A stretch of 60,382 nucleotides of DNA from Rubellimicrobium arenae. GTDB taxonomy: Bacteria > Pseudomonadota > Alphaproteobacteria > Rhodobacterales > Rhodobacteraceae. Both the position numbers and the translations under genes were made by a program. Numbering within the stretch: position 1 is the first letter of the stretch; every line of letters starts with the position of its first letter. A model generated the notes under the pieces. The model had not been told where the DNA came from. It made no database searches and was given only the letters and a program-made list of their open reading frames with translations. Shown piece after piece: positions 42,727-50,779 of the stretch. Where the stretch lies: contig NZ_JAFMST010000017.1 in NCBI RefSeq assembly GCF_017916275.1, positions 1 to 60,382 on the forward strand. Direction: 5' to 3'.

Positions 42727-44283
42727 ATGTTCCTGACTTCCCCACTGACCCCCTCGCGGCGGGACCTTCTGAAGCTTGCGGCCGTATCGGCGCTCCTGCC
42801 GCGCCTTGCGCGATCGGCGGAGGCCCAGGAAGGCCAGCCCTTCTCCTTCGATGCGCTGTCCGAGGAGATGCGGGCAGCGGCGGCCCAGCCCTGGGCGCCC
42901 CCGTCCCCTCCGCAGGGATGGTGGGGCGAACTGGATTATGACGGCTACCGCATGATCCGCTTCCGCGACGAGGAGGCCCGCTGGCAGGACCAGCCGGACC
43001 TGTGGCGCCTTCAGGCCTTCCACATGGGCTGGCTCTTCCCCGAGCCGGTCCGCCTGTTCGACGTGACCGACGGGACCGTGCGGGAGCTCGCCTTCACGAC
43101 GCACGACTTCGAATACTCGAACGCCCTCGAGGGCCGGGTTCCGGCCGACAGCGCCCTGCCGGGCGTCGCCGGCTTCAAGCTGAACTGGCCGCTCAACAGC
43201 CCCGACCGCATGGACGAGGTCGTGTCCTTCGTCGGCGCCAGCTACTTCCGCGCGCTGGGGCGCGAGAACGTCTACGGCGCCAGCGCCCGGGGCGTCGCGC
43301 TCAACACCTGGCTGCAGACGCCCGAGGAGTTTCCGCGCTTCTCGCGCTTCTACGTCGCCCACCAGGGCGAGACCGCGACCATCCACGCCGTGCTCGAGGG
43401 GCCGAGCGTCATGGGCGCCTACCGCTTCGTCGTGCGCCCGGGCAATGCGACCGAGATGGACGTCACCGCGCGGCTGTTCTTCCGCTCGGCGGTCGAGGAG
43501 CTGGGGATCGCGCCGCTGACCTCGATGTTCCTGTTCTCGGGCCAGAACCGGGCGGATTTCGACGACTACCGGCCGAACGTGCACGACAGCGACGGCCTGC
43601 GGATCGTGCGCGCCGACGGCGACATCATCTGGCGGCCGCTGGACAACCCCGGGCGGCTGGCCTCCTCGTACTTCTCGGAATCCGCGCCGCGGAGCTTCGG
43701 CCTCTACCAGCGCGACCGCAGCTTCGAAAGCTATCAAGACCCTGGCGCCCGCTACGACCTGCGTCCCTCGATCGAGGTGGTTCCGCAAGGGGACTGGGGC
43801 AACGGCTTCGTGCGGCTAGTGGAGATCCCGACCGCGCTCGAGGCCAACGACAACATCGTGGCCTTCTGGGTGCCGCAGCAGAAGGTCCAGGCCGGCGAAG
43901 CGCGGGAGTTCTCGTACACGCTGCGCTGGGGCGACCTGCTCCCGGACTTCGAAGGTCCGCTGGCCGTCGTCACCGAAACCCGCGCGGGCGCGGGCGGCGT
44001 GTCAGGGATCGAGGCGCTCGAGAATGCGCGCAAGTTCGCTGTGCACTTCAAGGGTGGCAAGCTGGGCGCGCTGCCAGCGGACGCCGAGCTCGAGCCGGTC
44101 GTCACGGTGTCGTCTGGCCATGTCGTCACCGCCATCGTCGAGAAGCTGCCCGAGACCGGGGATTGGCGGGTCATCCTGGACATCGGGGCGGAGCGCGACG
44201 CCACCGTGGAGATCACCATGCACCTGGCCGGCTACGACGAGCGTCTGACCGAGACCTGGGCTTATCAGTGGGTGAACGTCTGA
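42727..44283 (+). CDS. opgG: Periplasmic glucan biosynthesis protein, OpgG/OpgD family
   Basis: 518 residues. SRRDLLKLAAVSALLP is a twin-arginine signal, as in OpgD. Family segments follow: FSFDALSEEMRAAAAQPW, LDYDGYRMIRFRDEEARW, FALGLGREN-like YFRALGRENVYGASARGVALNT, SMFLFSGQNR and EIPTALEANDNIVAFWVP. Such proteins trim or branch osmoregulated periplasmic glucan chains outside the cytoplasm. The next frame starts at TGATG, and the glucosyltransferase follows. Confidence 0.9.
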   Translation: MFLTSPLTPSRRDLLKLAAVSALLPRLARSAEAQEGQPFSFDALSEEMRAAAAQPWAPPSPPQGWWGELDYDGYRMIRFRDEEARWQDQPDLWRLQAFHMGWLFPEPVRLFDVTDGTVRELAFTTHDFEYSNALEGRVPADSALPGVAGFKLNWPLNSPDRMDEVVSFVGASYFRALGRENVYGASARGVALNTWLQTPEEFPRFSRFYVAHQGETATIHAVLEGPSVMGAYRFVVRPGNATEMDVTARLFFRSAVEELGIAPLTSMFLFSGQNRADFDDYRPNVHDSDGLRIVRADGDIIWRPLDNPGRLASSYFSESAPRSFGLYQRDRSFESYQDPGARYDLRPSIEVVPQGDWGNGFVRLVEIPTALEANDNIVAFWVPQQKVQAGEAREFSYTLRWGDLLPDFEGPLAVVTETRAGAGGVSGIEALENARKFAVHFKGGKLGALPADAELEPVVTVSSGHVVTAIVEKLPETGDWRVILDIGAERDATVEITMHLAGYDERLTETWAYQWVNV

Positions 44284-44447
44284 TGCTGGACGGAAGCCAA
44301 CAGTTCCTCTTCTTCGAGGACGAGCAGCGGGTGGACACGGTCCTCCCGCCCTACGCGCCGCTTGCGATGCCGACCCAGATCCTCGAACGCCGGCGCCGGC
44401 GCTGGAGCCTGGGGTGGTGGCGCATGTTCATCCTGCTCGCCCGCTGA
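44283..44447 (+). CDS. 54-residue ORF between opgG and opgH, resembles an OpgH N-terminus
   Basis: It starts at TGATG overlapping the opgG stop and codes for MLDGSQQFLFFEDEQRVDTV, then LPPYAPLAMPTQILERRRRRW and ends LGWWRMFILLAR before TGA at 44445-44447. Two nucleotides later opgH starts in another frame. The proline-rich LPPxAPLAMP stretch followed by an Arg-rich run before a hydrophobic helix looks like the cytoplasmic N-terminus of alphaproteobacterial OpgH proteins. Either a frameshift split opgH, or a small coupled protein is made. The coding potential is supported by tight spacing on both sides. Confidence 0.5.
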   Translation: MLDGSQQFLFFEDEQRVDTVLPPYAPLAMPTQILERRRRRWSLGWWRMFILLAR

Positions 44448-44449
44448 TC

Positions 44450-46141
44450 ATGGCCGACCGGACCGTCATCGCCCGTGCCGTGGCCCTGGGGGCGGCGGCG
44501 GTCCTGGCCGTCGTGGCGCTCGGGCTCCTGCTGTATGGCGGGGGGCTGAACGCGCTCAGCCTGCTGCAAGGCCTCGCCGTGCTGGTGGCGACCTTCTGGC
44601 TGGGCTTTGGGGCGGGGTTGGTCCTTCTTGGCCTCAGCGCCCGCTTCGCCCCCCCGCCCGAGGTGGAGTTCCGCGGCCGGGCCGTAGTCCTGATCCCGAT
44701 CTGCAACGAGGATCCGTCCGACATCTTCGCCCGGATCGCGGCCATGGACGTGGAGCTTCAGCTCAACGGGCTCTGGCGGCAGGTGGACATCGCCGTCCTG
44801 TCCGACACCAAGTCCGAGGGCCTGGGCGCCGAGGAGGAACGCCTGTTCCGCCGCCTCCTGGCCGAAACCGGGGGCGAGGGCCGGCTCTTCTACCGCCGCC
44901 GCTCGGACAACCGGGGCCGCAAGGCCGGCAACATCGAGGACTTCATCCGCCGCTCGGGCGGAGCCTATGACCATGCGGTGATCCTGGACGCCGACAGCCT
45001 CATGGCCGGGGACACGATCGGCCGGATGCTTCGGCGCATGGAGGCCGACCCGCGCCTGGGGCTGCTCCAGACCGTGCCCGCCATCATCGGCGCGCGGTCG
45101 CGCTTCGGGCGGATGATGGCCTTCGCCGGCAGCTTCCACGGGCCCGTCTTCTCGAAGGGGCTGGCGCAACTCCAGGGCCGGACGGGGCCGTTCTGGGGCC
45201 ACAACGCCGCCGTCCGCGTGCGCGCCTTTGCCGAAAGCTGCGGCCTGCCCGAACTGTCGGGCCCCCCGCCCTTCGGCGGCCATGTCCTCAGCCATGACTA
45301 CGTCGAGGCCGCGCTCCTTGCGCGGGCGGGCTGGACCGTGCGGCTCGATCCCGACCTCGGCGGCTCCTACGAGGAAGGGCCCGAAAACATGCTGGCCTAC
45401 GCCAAGCGGGACAGGCGCTGGTGCCAGGGCAACCTCCAGCACGCACGGATCCTCCTGGCTCCGGGGTTGCGCCCCTGGAGCCGGTTCGTCTTTGCCCAGG
45501 GCATCTTCGCCTATGTGGTGCCGGTCCTTTGGCTGACTTTCGTCATCCTGGGCCTGGCCGGCCGGATGGAGTCCACGAGGTCCGCCCAGCTCGCGGCCTT
45601 GGTGCTGGCCCTGCTGTTCATCCCCAAGCTGCTCGTGGCCGCCTCGGCGCAGGGCCGGGCGCGGCAGTTCGGGGGTCATCTTCTCCTGCTGGCCTCGGTC
45701 TTCGCGGAAGTGCTGCAATCCAGCATCATCGCCCCCGTGCTCCTCATGTTCCAGGCCCGCTCGGTCATGCAGGTGGTGCTCGGGCGGGATGGGGGCTGGC
45801 CGTCCCAGGCCCGGGGCGACGGCCGTCTGAGCTGGGAGGAAGGCTGGCGCGCGGGCTGGTGGATCACGCTCTGGGGCCTGGGCTTCCTGGCGACCTGCTG
45901 GTTCATCGCGCCCGACCTGCTGCCCTGGCTCCTTCCTCTTGCCGGGCCGATGGCCCTGGCCCCCTTCATCATCACCTGGACCTCGCACCCGCCGCGCACG
46001 CGCCTGTTCACGACGCCCGAAGACCTGAGCGCCTCCCCCGTGCTGCGCCGCGCCGCCGCCGAGCGGGCGCTGTGGTCCAAGCCCGATCGCATGCCCCTGG
46101 TCCCGGCGCCCCCCAAGTCGCGCCGCGTGCACCATGCGTGA
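44450..46141 (+). CDS. opgH: Glucan glucosyltransferase OpgH
   Basis: 563 residues. AVVLIPICNEDPSDIFARI, AVLSDTKSEG, RRRSDNRGRKAGNIEDF, VILDADSLMAGD, FWGHNAAVRVRAF, LSHDYVEAALLARAGW and YAKRDRRWCQGNLQH are the D,D,D,R/Q-x-x-R-W motifs of the OpgH/MdoH family. It polymerises glucose from UDP-glucose into the linear glucan while moving it over the inner membrane. It is shorter than E. coli OpgH (847) as in other Rhodobacteraceae. The first residues may be missing because of a preceding out-of-frame N-terminal-like ORF. Overlaps opgC by 8 nt. Confidence 0.92.
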   Translation: MADRTVIARAVALGAAAVLAVVALGLLLYGGGLNALSLLQGLAVLVATFWLGFGAGLVLLGLSARFAPPPEVEFRGRAVVLIPICNEDPSDIFARIAAMDVELQLNGLWRQVDIAVLSDTKSEGLGAEEERLFRRLLAETGGEGRLFYRRRSDNRGRKAGNIEDFIRRSGGAYDHAVILDADSLMAGDTIGRMLRRMEADPRLGLLQTVPAIIGARSRFGRMMAFAGSFHGPVFSKGLAQLQGRTGPFWGHNAAVRVRAFAESCGLPELSGPPPFGGHVLSHDYVEAALLARAGWTVRLDPDLGGSYEEGPENMLAYAKRDRRWCQGNLQHARILLAPGLRPWSRFVFAQGIFAYVVPVLWLTFVILGLAGRMESTRSAQLAALVLALLFIPKLLVAASAQGRARQFGGHLLLLASVFAEVLQSSIIAPVLLMFQARSVMQVVLGRDGGWPSQARGDGRLSWEEGWRAGWWITLWGLGFLATCWFIAPDLLPWLLPLAGPMALAPFIITWTSHPPRTRLFTTPEDLSASPVLRRAAAERALWSKPDRMPLVPAPPKSRRVHHA

Positions 46142-47306
46142 ACTCAACCCGGCCGAGATCCGGCCGGCGACCCCTGTCGTCCCTGCCCCGCTGGGCGCTC
46201 CGCGCAAGGCGCGCGACCCTCGGCTGGACGTCCTCAGGGGCGTGGCCCTGGTCACGATCTTCATCGACCATGTGCCCACCAACGCCTATGAGGCGCTGAC
46301 GCTTCGCAACTGGGGCTTTTCGGACGCTGCCGAAGGCTTCGTCCTCATGTCCGGGGTCTCGGCAGGACTGGCCTACGGGCTCGCCTTCCGTCCGGGGGGG
46401 CAGGCCTGGACGGGGCTCGCGCGGGTCTGGTCCCGGGTCTGGACCCTTTACCTCGTGCATGTGCTGGTGACCGCGCTGGCCTTCGCGCTGGCGGCGGGGC
46501 TGGCGCTCTGGGCCGGCATTCCGGGGCTGCTGCGGCTGAACGGCATCGACGGGATCTACCTCCATCCCCTCCAGACGATGGTCGCCCTGCCGCTGATGAT
46601 CGACCAGCTGGGCTATGCCAACATCCTGCCGCTCTATTGCGTGCTTCTGGGGGTCACGCCCGCGCTGCTCTGGGGCGCCTGGCGACGGCCCTGGGCCGTC
46701 CTGGCCGGGTCGGCGGCCCTCTGGTACCTGGCCGCAGAGTTCAGGCTGAACATCCCGACCTGGCCCATCGAGAAGGGGTGGCAGTTCTCGCCCTTCGCGT
46801 GGCAGATCCTGTTCGTGCTGGGCCTGTTCACCGGCATCCGGCTCAAGGAGGGGCGCCGCTTCGTGCCCCGGCGGGGCTGGCTCCTGGCGCTTTGCGCGGG
46901 GTTCGTCCTGTTCGCGCTCGCCTGCCGCACGATGCCCCCTGTCGCCCGGCTGATGCACGAGGGGTTGGGCTGGCTGGGTCAGGCCGGCGCGCCATGGCAC
47001 CTTATCTCGTTCGACAAGATCTGGGAAACGGCGCCCCGGCTCGCCCATGCGGCGGCGCTGGCCTATCTCCTGTCGGCGCTGCCCGCCATCCGAAGCGCCT
47101 GCGCCCAGCCCTGGGCCGCGCCCTTTGCCCTGCTGGGCCGCCACGCCCTTCCGGTCTTTGCGCTGGGATCGGTGCTCGCCTTCCTGTTCCAGGGCATCAA
47201 GACCGAGACGGGCGAGAACTTCCTGTTCGACAGCGTCATGCTGGGCTCCGGGCTGGGCCTGCAGTTCGCCCTCGCCCTGGCCAAGGACCGCTGGCCCGCC
47301 CGCTGA
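46134..47306 (+). CDS. opgC: OpgC-type acyltransferase (succinyl transfer to glucans)
   Basis: 390 residues with about ten helices. RDPRLDVLRGVALVTIFIDHVPTNAYEALTLRNWGFSDAAEGFVLMSGVSAGLAYG is the acyltransferase-3/OpgC opening, with the conserved D-x-x-R-G and H residues. OpgC adds succinyl groups to periplasmic glucans at the inner membrane. It overlaps opgH by 8 nt, so the order opgG-opgH-opgC forms one operon. Confidence 0.9.
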   Translation: MRELNPAEIRPATPVVPAPLGAPRKARDPRLDVLRGVALVTIFIDHVPTNAYEALTLRNWGFSDAAEGFVLMSGVSAGLAYGLAFRPGGQAWTGLARVWSRVWTLYLVHVLVTALAFALAAGLALWAGIPGLLRLNGIDGIYLHPLQTMVALPLMIDQLGYANILPLYCVLLGVTPALLWGAWRRPWAVLAGSAALWYLAAEFRLNIPTWPIEKGWQFSPFAWQILFVLGLFTGIRLKEGRRFVPRRGWLLALCAGFVLFALACRTMPPVARLMHEGLGWLGQAGAPWHLISFDKIWETAPRLAHAAALAYLLSALPAIRSACAQPWAAPFALLGRHALPVFALGSVLAFLFQGIKTETGENFLFDSVMLGSGLGLQFALALAKDRWPAR

Positions 47307-47322
47307 GGGGCGCCCCCCTCAG
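47303..47322. terminator. Hairpin between convergent opgC and kinase genes
   Basis: CTGAGGGG (47303-47310) and CCCCTCAG (47315-47322) form an 8-bp stem with a CGCC loop. It covers both stop codons of the convergent genes (47306 and 47319), so it can serve both directions. No T-run. Confidence 0.6.
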
Positions 47323-47948
47323 GCCCGGACGACGAACTGGGCGGGCGCGCTCTCGGCCCGGACCATTCGCCCGTTCGGAAGGTCGTTTCCATCGAGCTTC
47401 CAGGCGATCTCGTCGGGGGTCAGCTGATAATGCTCCCATCGGCGGGTCAGCCGGGCCCGCAACTCCTCTTCGGGCACGTCGATCATCACGGTCACGTCGA
47501 ACAGCGGTTGCAGGCTGTTCCAGGGCGCCCGGTCGAGGAGCAGGTAGTTCCCTTCGCTCACGATGACCCGGACCGAAGACGGGATCAGGCGGGCCCCGGC
47601 GCGCGCGATCTCGATGTCGCGGTCAAAGACGGGGACGGCCACGGCGGCCTCGTCATTGGCCCTCAGCCGCAGCAGGGTGTGGCGCAGCCCTCCGACGTCG
47701 AAGGTCTCGGGGGCGCCCTTCCGGGGTCGCAGGCCGGCCGGGACGAGGTACAGGTCGTCGTAATGGAAGCCGTCCATCGGCAGGAGCGCGGCCAGCCCGG
47801 GCGTCGCCTGGTTCAGCCGCTCCACCAGGCCTTCGGCCAGCGTGGACTTGCCCGAGCCGGGCGCCCCGGCAATTGCGCAGATGGTGCGGGCTCCATTCAC
47901 CGGCGCGGCCAGCCGCCGCGCCAGTTCGTCAAGATCGGTGGGCGTCAT
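47319..47948 (-). CDS. P-loop sugar/nucleoside kinase, FrcK-like (uridine kinase fold)
   Basis: 209 residues. Walker A GAPGSGKST at residues 28-36, then LLPMDGFHYDDLYLVPAGLRPRKGAPETFDV, VFDRDIEIARAG, VIVSEGNYLLLDRAPW and LRARLTRRW lid. The family is close to uridine kinase/pantothenate kinase and includes FrcK, found beside the frc sugar ABC transporter of Sinorhizobium. It starts on the last base of the epimerase stop (TGATG). Likely phosphorylates the sugar produced by the epimerase; the substrate is not proven. Confidence 0.85.
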   Translation of the reverse strand: MTPTDLDELARRLAAPVNGARTICAIAGAPGSGKSTLAEGLVERLNQATPGLAALLPMDGFHYDDLYLVPAGLRPRKGAPETFDVGGLRHTLLRLRANDEAAVAVPVFDRDIEIARAGARLIPSSVRVIVSEGNYLLLDRAPWNSLQPLFDVTVMIDVPEEELRARLTRRWEHYQLTPDEIAWKLDGNDLPNGRMVRAESAPAQFVVRA

Positions 47949-48796
47949 CAGATCAGCCTGTATTGCTTGGCCTTGTTGCGGAGGAAGGGCAGGCCCTTGT
48001 CCATCACCTCCTCGAAGCTTTCCGCGACCGGCCGCCAGACCGCAAGGCCATAGCCCACCTCGGGCGGCATGTTGATGAAGCTTTCCATCGCGAGCCCGCC
48101 CTTGAAGCCGATGGCGGCCAGCGTGGCATAGACCTCGTCCCAGTCGCAGGTCCCCTCGCCCGGGGTGCCCCGGTCGGATTCCGACAGGTGGATGTAACGG
48201 AGATGCTCGCGGGCATCGAGGATGCCGTTCCCGACGCCCTTCTCCTCGATGTTCATGTGATAGGTGTCGAGGTGGATGAAGATGTTGTCCGCCCCCACCT
48301 TCTCGATCATCCACTTGGCCTGCCAGCCGGTGTTGATGAGGTGGTTCTCGTAGCGGTTCACCGGCTCGATGCCGAAGGCGAGGCCGAGCTCCTTGGCGTA
48401 CCGGGCCGCCGCCTCGAGCGCGCGGGCGATGTTGTCGTACTCCTGCTCGGTCGGGGGCACGCCGGTGCGCTGCCCGATGCCGCCGAAGGTCACGCCCGAC
48501 AAGGCCTCGGCGCCCATGGCCTTGGTGACGTCCATGGCCTGCTTGAGGTGCTCGATGGCGCCGTCGGGATTCACGCTGGCCCAGTTCCGTTCGGGCAGGC
48601 CAAGGGAGCAGACGGCCCTCATGCCATGCGCCTCGAGGAGCGCGCGCGTGTGGGGGGCGTCGACCATCGGCGCATTGAGGAGCGCGATCTCGATGAAGTC
48701 CATCTTGTAGGCCGCCGCGGCGGGGATCGTCCGTTCCGCCCCCGCGCGGTCCCAGTTCATCGTCCACATGCTGGTGTGGACGCCGAAGCCTTGCAT
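47948..48796 (-). CDS. D-tagatose/D-psicose 3-epimerase family sugar isomerase
   Basis: 282 residues, TIM barrel. Metal ligands Glu144 (GIEPVNRYE), Asp177 (HLDTYHMN), His203 (YIHLSESDRG) and Glu238 (LAMESF) are spaced 33, 26 and 35 residues apart, exactly as Glu152, Asp185, His211 and Glu246 of the Pseudomonas cichorii D-tagatose 3-epimerase. It would invert C3 of a ketose, for example allulose to fructose. It lies in the sugar ABC operon, 4 nt after the second permease. Confidence 0.88.
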   Translation of the reverse strand: MQGFGVHTSMWTMNWDRAGAERTIPAAAAYKMDFIEIALLNAPMVDAPHTRALLEAHGMRAVCSLGLPERNWASVNPDGAIEHLKQAMDVTKAMGAEALSGVTFGGIGQRTGVPPTEQEYDNIARALEAAARYAKELGLAFGIEPVNRYENHLINTGWQAKWMIEKVGADNIFIHLDTYHMNIEEKGVGNGILDAREHLRYIHLSESDRGTPGEGTCDWDEVYATLAAIGFKGGLAMESFINMPPEVGYGLAVWRPVAESFEEVMDKGLPFLRNKAKQYRLI

Positions 48797-48800
48797 GTCG

Positions 48801-49793
48801 TCAGTCCTTTCGTGTCTTGGCCCGCCATCGCGCGACCAGGGTTCGTATGATCATCACGCCGATCAGGAACAGCCCCCAGATCGCGGTCGACAGGTGCTGG
48901 TTCGCGCCCAGGAGGTTCAGGCCCGAGGACAGGACCTGCAGGATCACCAGGGCGATCACCACGGGAAGCACCTTGCCGAAGCCGCCGAAAGGGTCCACCC
49001 CGCCCAGGAAGCAGGCCAGCACCGTCACGAGGAGCAGCGACTCCCCGTGCCCCATGCGGACGGAGTTGAAGCGCGACAGCATGAGAACGCCCGCCACCGC
49101 GCACATGAGCCCCGACAGGGTGTAGATCAGGACCAGCGTGCGCCGGACATTGATCCCCGAATAGCGCGCGGCCTGTGGGTTGGAGCCGATCATGTGGACG
49201 GCAAAGCCGTGCCGGGTGTGGGACAGGAGGACATGCCAGGCCAGCGCCGCCACCCCGAAGATCAGGAGCGGAACGGGCACCCCGGCGACCAGGCCGTGGC
49301 CGATCGGCTCCACGAAGGACGGAAAGCCCGAGATGTCGCCGCCCCGGGTCAGGAACTCGCCCAGCCCCCGCAGGAAGATCATCATGGACAGCGAGACGAG
49401 GATCGGGTGCGCCCCCGTCACGGCGATCACGAGGCCCATGACGCCTCCGGCGAGCCCGCCGGCCCCAAGCGCCAGCACCGATCCGAGCACGAAGGCCATC
49501 GGCCCGGCGTCCAGGCCGCCATGGGACTTGAGCACCCAGGCCAGGGTCAGGCCGCAGATGTTGGCGGTCGCGATGATCGCGAGGTTCAGCCCGCCCGAGA
49601 TGATCGGGATCAGCATCGCCAGCGTCAGGAGCCCGAGTTCCGGGAGCTGGAATGCGATGGAGCCGAAGTTCGCCCCGCTGAGGAAGCGCGGCGCGATGGC
49701 GCCGAACACCACGACGACCAGCAGCAGGAACCCCAGGAGGCCCAGGATCTCGGGCGCGATGCGGGGCGTCCGGCGCAGCGGCGCGACGGTCAT
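48801..49793 (-). CDS. Sugar ABC transporter permease, second subunit
   Basis: 330 residues, eight to ten helices. MLIPIISGGLNLAIIATANICGLTLAWVL and GSNPQAARYSGINVRRTLVLIYTLSGLMCAVAGVLMLSRFNSV are the branched-chain/ribose-type permease motifs (G-x-N-x-x-A-A-x-x-S-G-I). It is overlapped by four bases with the first permease. Together they form a heterodimeric channel. Confidence 0.88.
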   Translation of the reverse strand: MTVAPLRRTPRIAPEILGLLGFLLLVVVVFGAIAPRFLSGANFGSIAFQLPELGLLTLAMLIPIISGGLNLAIIATANICGLTLAWVLKSHGGLDAGPMAFVLGSVLALGAGGLAGGVMGLVIAVTGAHPILVSLSMMIFLRGLGEFLTRGGDISGFPSFVEPIGHGLVAGVPVPLLIFGVAALAWHVLLSHTRHGFAVHMIGSNPQAARYSGINVRRTLVLIYTLSGLMCAVAGVLMLSRFNSVRMGHGESLLLVTVLACFLGGVDPFGGFGKVLPVVIALVILQVLSSGLNLLGANQHLSTAIWGLFLIGVMIIRTLVARWRAKTRKD

Positions 49794-50779
49794 GGCCGGG
49801 CCCTCCGGGGCTGGGCGCGGACAAGCTCGACGCCCGAGGTGGAGATGGCGATGAGGATGATCGCGCCGACGACCATCTTGAAGGCATAGGGCGACACGCC
49901 GAGCAGGTTGAGCCCGTTCTGGGTGATGGCGACCAGCATCACCCCGAGAAAGCAGCCGATCACCGAGCCGCGCCCCCCGCCGAGCCGCGCGCCCCCCAGC
50001 ACGACGGCGGCCAGCACGTCGAGCTCGCGCCCGTAGAGCGCGTTGGGCACCACCTCGCGGGTGATGTTGACCTGCATGAGGCCGGCGATCCCTGCCATGG
50101 CTCCCATCCAGCCGAAGGCGACGAACCACATCGCGCCGGGCCGGATGCCGATGCGGCGGGCTCCTTCCGGGTTGTCGCCGAAGGCATAAAGCTGGCGGCC
50201 GACCGTCGTGTGCCGGATCAGGACCCAGGTGGCCAGCATGCAGGCCAGCATGACGGCGACGGCGAGCGTGAGCTCGGCCCAGCTTCCATCCGCGGTCTGG
50301 TGCTCCCAGATCAGGATCCGGCGGGTCCACCAGGAGGGCAGGCTGTAGATCCCCCGCCCGGCCGTCAGCCACATCATCAGCCCGAAGAAGGCGTTGAAGG
50401 TGGCGATGGTGACCACGATCGAGATGACGCCGAAGCCGTGGATCAGGGCGGCGTTGATCCAGCCCAGGGCCACGCCCAGCGCGATGGCCACGACGAAACC
50501 GAGGATCCAGGTCCCGCCGCCCAGGGCCTCGAGGACATGGACCGCCAGCACCTGCACCACCGACGCCGCCACCGCGAAGGAGATGTCGATCCCGCCCGCG
50601 ATCAGCACGACCAGGAGACCGACCGCCCAGATGACGTTCACCGCGCTGTTGTTGAGCAGCGACGCCAGGTTCACGGGCGAAAGGAAGCTCGGCGAGGCCA
50701 GGGACAGGCCGGCGCAAAGGACGAGCAGGACGGCGAGGAGCTTGGCCTCGGTGGGGTAGTCGCGGAGCAGCCTAGCCAT
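49790..50779 (-). CDS. Sugar ABC transporter permease, first subunit
   Basis: 329 residues. AVGLLVVLIAGGIDISFAVAASVVQVLAVHVL and GDNPEGARRIGIRPGAMWFVAFGWMGAMAGIAGLMQVNI give the RbsC/AraH-like signature. VLGGARLGGGRGSVIGCFLGV is the C-terminal helix pair. The start overlaps the ATPase stop by 8 nt and the stop overlaps the next permease. Confidence 0.9.
   Translation of the reverse strand: MARLLRDYPTEAKLLAVLLVLCAGLSLASPSFLSPVNLASLLNNSAVNVIWAVGLLVVLIAGGIDISFAVAASVVQVLAVHVLEALGGGTWILGFVVAIALGVALGWINAALIHGFGVISIVVTIATFNAFFGLMMWLTAGRGIYSLPSWWTRRILIWEHQTADGSWAELTLAVAVMLACMLATWVLIRHTTVGRQLYAFGDNPEGARRIGIRPGAMWFVAFGWMGAMAGIAGLMQVNITREVVPNALYGRELDVLAAVVLGGARLGGGRGSVIGCFLGVMLVAITQNGLNLLGVSPYAFKMVVGAIILIAISTSGVELVRAQPRRARP

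Noticed and set aside
42420-42941. 173-codon plus-strand frame before the glucan operon
   Set aside because: It begins in the AT-rich gap without a ribosome-binding site and then runs out of frame through the real opgG gene.
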